Source of the DNA: Saccharothrix sp. NRRL B-16348
GTDB taxonomy: Bacteria > Actinomycetota > Actinomycetes > Mycobacteriales > Pseudonocardiaceae
Assembly: GCF_001280085.1 (NCBI RefSeq)
Contig: NZ_LGED01000035.1
Span: 74,846-138,845, forward strand
Direction of reading: 5' to 3'
Length of the DNA stretch: 64,000 nt
Shown here in pieces: positions 61,668 to 64,000 of the stretch; within the stretch, counting starts at the first letter, position 1; each line of letters starts with the position of its first letter. The position numbers were made by a program, and so were the translations under genes. A model generated the notes under the pieces. It ran no database searches. It was given only the letters and a program-made list of their open reading frames with translations, and was not told the origin of the DNA.

Positions 61668-63193
61668 CGGGTGGCTCCTCTGATCGCTTCGGTCAGTGCG
61701 TCCACGTCGGAGAACGGCTGCACGACGCCCGCGATCTCCTGGCCGGTCTCGTGGCCCTTGCCCGCCACCACGACGACGTCGCCGGTGTTCGCGAGGGACA
61801 CGGCGTGCTCGATGGCGCGGCGGCGGTCGCCGATCTCGACGATCTCGCCGCGCTCCTCGTCCGGCACGGCCAGCGCGCCGCTCAGCATCGCCGCCCGGAT
61901 GTGCGCCGGGTCCTCCGTGCGCGGGTTGTCGTCGGTGACGATCAGCACGTCGCTGCGCCGTGCGGCTTCCTCGCCCATGAGGGGGCGTTTCGCCGTGTCG
62001 CGGTCGCCGCCGCAGCCCAGGACCGTGATGACGCGGCCGGTGGCGCGGGCGCGGACCGCCTGGAGGGCGAGCGCGACGGCGGCGGGCTTGTGCGAGTAGT
62101 CCACGACGGCGGTGAAGCCCTGGCCCTCGTCCACGCGCTGCATGCGGCCGGGCACCTGGACGTCCCGGAGGCCTTCGCGGACGGCTTCGAGCGGGATCCC
62201 CCGGACGTGCAGGCAGGCGATGGCCAGCAGGGCGTTGGCGACGTTGAAGTCGCCGGGCAGGCTCAGTTCGACGTCGAGCGTGACGCCGTCCGGGCCGTGC
62301 GCGGTGAACGCCTGCTCACCGGTGGCGGAGACGGTGACGTCGGTGGCCGTCCAGTCGGCGGGCTTCGTGGTCGCGACCGTGACGGTGGCGTCCTTGACCA
62401 GGCGCGGGCCCCACTCGCCGTCCACGCAGACCACCTCGGTGCGGGCCCGGCCGTCGAACAGCTCGGCCTTGGTCCGGAAGTAGTCCTCCATGTCCGGGTG
62501 GAAGTCCAGGTGGTCCTGGGAGAGGTTGGTGAACGCGCCGACCGCGAACCCCACGCCGCCGACCCGGCCCAGGCGCAGGGCGTGGCTGGAGACCTCCATG
62601 ACGACGTCCGTGGTGCCGCACTCGACCATCGCGGCCAGCAGTGCCTGCAGGTCAGGGGCCTCGGGGGTGGTGAGGGCGCTGTCGAGCCGGTTGCCCGCGA
62701 CGCGCGTCTCGACGGTGCCGATGAGTCCGGTAGCGCGACCGGCCGCGCGCAGGGCCGACTCGATCATGTAGCTGGTGGTGGTCTTGCCGGACGTGCCGGT
62801 CACGCCCCACACGGCGAGCTTGGTGGACGGGTCGCCGTACACGCCGGAGGCCAGCAGCCCGAGGACCGCGCGGGGGTCCGGGTGCACCAGCACGGGCACG
62901 CCGTGGACCTTCGCCGCGCCTTCCGCGTCGGTCAGCACGGCCACCGCGCCGTTCTCCACGGCTTGGGCGGCGAAGTCGGCGCCGTGCACCCGCGTGCCGG
63001 GCAGCGCGGCGAACAGGTCGCCGGGCCGCACGTGCTGGGCACGCAACGTCACGCCGCTGACCTGGACGTGTGCCCGGTCGGGAGCGGTCAGGTGCGCATC
63101 GACGGTCGTGGCGAGCTCGGACACGGCAACGGGCTGGGTGCGGGAAGGGCGAGGCGGAGCGGTCGCGACCTTGCCCTCGAGCTTGGCAGGCAC
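61664..63193 (-). CDS. murE: UDP-MurNAc-tripeptide synthetase (diaminopimelate type)
   Basis: The 509-residue ligase adds the third peptide residue. The ATP site is GVTGTSGKTTTSYMIESALR. DDNPRTEDPA is the DNPR motif that signals meso-diaminopimelate rather than lysine. FTNLSQDHLDFHPDMEDYF and CGGDRDTAKRPLMGEEA are family blocks. The GTG at 63193 is chosen over the GTG at 63256, which would add only a short unsupported stretch. ftsI, the usual upstream partner, is absent from the adjacent sequence. Confidence 0.96.
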   Translation of the reverse strand: MPAKLEGKVATAPPRPSRTQPVAVSELATTVDAHLTAPDRAHVQVSGVTLRAQHVRPGDLFAALPGTRVHGADFAAQAVENGAVAVLTDAEGAAKVHGVPVLVHPDPRAVLGLLASGVYGDPSTKLAVWGVTGTSGKTTTSYMIESALRAAGRATGLIGTVETRVAGNRLDSALTTPEAPDLQALLAAMVECGTTDVVMEVSSHALRLGRVGGVGFAVGAFTNLSQDHLDFHPDMEDYFRTKAELFDGRARTEVVCVDGEWGPRLVKDATVTVATTKPADWTATDVTVSATGEQAFTAHGPDGVTLDVELSLPGDFNVANALLAIACLHVRGIPLEAVREGLRDVQVPGRMQRVDEGQGFTAVVDYSHKPAAVALALQAVRARATGRVITVLGCGGDRDTAKRPLMGEEAARRSDVLIVTDDNPRTEDPAHIRAAMLSGALAVPDEERGEIVEIGDRRRAIEHAVSLANTGDVVVVAGKGHETGQEIAGVVQPFSDVDALTEAIRGATR

Positions 63194-63296
63194 GCGCGGA
63201 AGGCTACCGGCGCACGGAGAGTGTTCGACCGGCACGTCCACTCCGGACCGGTTCACCCGTCCCGAGACGCCACTGAACCTGAATTGTTTTGCACAT

Positions 63297-63320
63297 TAGT
63301 GACGCGAGGATGTGTCACTA
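63297..63320. terminator. Hairpin between the lipoprotein gene and murE
   Basis: TAGTGAC at 63297-63303 and GTCACTA at 63314-63320 pair perfectly around a 10-nt loop, 10 bp past the stop of the minus-strand lipoprotein gene. It may end that transcript or serve as an operator before murE. The gap also contains an AT-richer stretch (63281-63296) that could hold the murE promoter. Confidence 0.45.
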
Positions 63321-63330
63321 GGGGGACGGA

Positions 63331-63828
63331 TCAGCAGTCACCCCGGTAGGCGACGGCGGTTTCGCGCGCGGCGGCCGTCGGTTCGTCGTCCAGGGCCGCG
63401 GTCGCGTCCATCGCGGGCACGCCGTCGGCGAGCGCGCGCTTCGCCTCGGCCGCCGCCAGGGCGACGGCGCGGAAGTGCGGGCCCGCTTCCGGGAGTTCCG
63501 CGAGACGCAGGCCGAACAACGCCATGCTGCTGACGTGGGTGTCCACGGTCCGCCGTTCCTCCGGGGTCTCCCCGTCGGCCAGCGCGAGCCTGGCCAGGGA
63601 GAACACGGGACCGGCGGAGGCGCTGAAGGCGTACAGGTCCGTGCACAGGTCGGCCGCGGACGTCGACGGTGCGCGCGAAGACGTGGCCGTGGGCGACGAC
63701 GCGGTGGAGACGGGCGCCAGCGACGAAGCGGACAGGTCACCGGAACCGGCATCGGAACCGCACGCCACCAGGGCGACCATCACGACGCCCACCACCGCCA
63801 CCGAGCCGGACCGGCCGAGTTCTCCCAT
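63331..63828 (-). CDS. Hypothetical lipoprotein
   Basis: The 165-residue precursor has a signal peptide ending in the lipobox MVALVAC, then a Ser/Thr/Ala-rich linker (about residues 25-58). The mature domain is helical, with Cys in DLCTDLYAFSASAG and a C-terminal AYRGDC, which could form a disulfide. No family is recognised. It sits between murE and an IS element, where ftsI would be expected. Confidence 0.8.
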   Translation of the reverse strand: MGELGRSGSVAVVGVVMVALVACGSDAGSGDLSASSLAPVSTASSPTATSSRAPSTSAADLCTDLYAFSASAGPVFSLARLALADGETPEERRTVDTHVSSMALFGLRLAELPEAGPHFRAVALAAAEAKRALADGVPAMDATAALDDEPTAAARETAVAYRGDC

Positions 63829-63885
63829 GCCGAGGACGGTATTCGCGGTCGACCCGGCACGGCCGACGCCGGCAGGAACCGGCCG

Positions 63886-63906
63886 CTAGGGCGATACACG
63901 CCCTAG
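63886..63906. repeat. Palindrome at the IS end
   Basis: CTAGGGCG at 63886-63893 and CGCCCTAG at 63899-63906 are perfect inverted arms around 5 bp. The palindrome sits 8 bp beyond the transposase stop codon. It may be the subterminal or terminal repeat of the IS element; the exact tip cannot be set without the other end. Confidence 0.5.
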
Positions 63907-63914
63907 CGCGTGTT

Positions 63915-64000
63915 TCAGATGTGGCGTAGCCAGATGTTGATGGCTGCGATGTGGACGGTGGCCTTGTAGCGGACGGCGAGTTTGTCGTACCTGGTCGCGA
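63915..64000 (-). mobile_element. 3' end of an IS5-type transposase gene (partial)
   Basis: On the minus strand the visible frame encodes ATRYDKLAVRYKATVHIAAI, then NIWLRHI and a TGA at 63915-63917. This is the conserved C-terminus of IS5-group (IS1647-like) transposases of actinomycetes. The rest of the gene and the other IS end lie beyond the window, so intactness cannot be judged. Confidence 0.85.

Overview
The window is high-GC actinobacterial chromosome. GTG starts are common, reading frames overlap as GTGA or ATGA, and spurious frames are abundant. The gene set (wag31/divIVA, sepF, a full mur/fts cluster, a mycoredoxin-like protein, a biotin synthase auxiliary protein, a diaminopimelate-type murE, an actinobacterial ileS T-box and a SAM-IV-type riboswitch) points to Actinomycetia. 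My best inference is Pseudonocardiales (Saccharothrix/Lentzea/Actinosynnema-like); this comes from gene content and style, not from a database match.

Layout. 1-4.2 kb: end of kptA, a TetR regulator, a 22-bp-phased repeat array, then hisD-hisC-hisB plus a 51-residue membrane protein gene. 4.3-10.2 kb: secreted M14 carboxypeptidase, class V aminotransferase, orphan peptide-binding lipoprotein, nitrilase-family hydrolase and a PRC-barrel stress protein. 10.2-14.5 kb: nadABC with the divergent Nudix-type regulator NrtR and a palindrome between them. 14.5-20 kb: Lon-substrate-domain protein, type I dehydroquinase, an ECF sigma factor, an MFS/DUF1445 pair behind a perfect palindrome, and a DUF2567 membrane protein. 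20-25.4 kb: biotin genes (bsaP, bioB, bioD, bioA), with a cytochrome P450 overlapping the bioA start and a BioQ-like palindrome in front of it. 25.4-41.4 kb: dnaE and mixed genes (TetR/SDR pair, drug efflux, rluD, lspA, a riboswitch-controlled class V aminotransferase, K+/H+ antiporter, M28 aminopeptidase, TetR/SRPBCC pair, two overlapping sigma factors). 41.4-45.1 kb: a 138-bp inverted repeat and ileS with its T-box leader. 45.2-63.2 kb: the division and cell-wall cluster, read on the minus strand as murE-murF-mraY-murD-ftsW-murG-murC-ftsQ-ftsZ-pgeF-yggS-sepF-yggT-wag31. It is interrupted by an XRE/DUF397 pair, a small plus-strand gene and a DinB-like gene. 63.3-64 kb: a lipoprotein gene and the 3' end of an IS5-type transposase, where ftsI would be expected.

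How the genes fit together. The window holds NAD, histidine and biotin synthesis blocks, each with a recognisable local control element or coupling, followed by the peptidoglycan precursor and divisome assembly line. The most unusual features are two intergenic arrays of exact 22-bp units. One abuts the ftsZ stop codon and the other overlaps the last codons of the his operon; both are arranged as large inverted repeats. A second point is the P450-bioA overlap under a BioQ-like palindrome, which suggests a BioI-like route to the pimeloyl precursor. No CRISPR array, tRNA, rRNA or phage module was seen.
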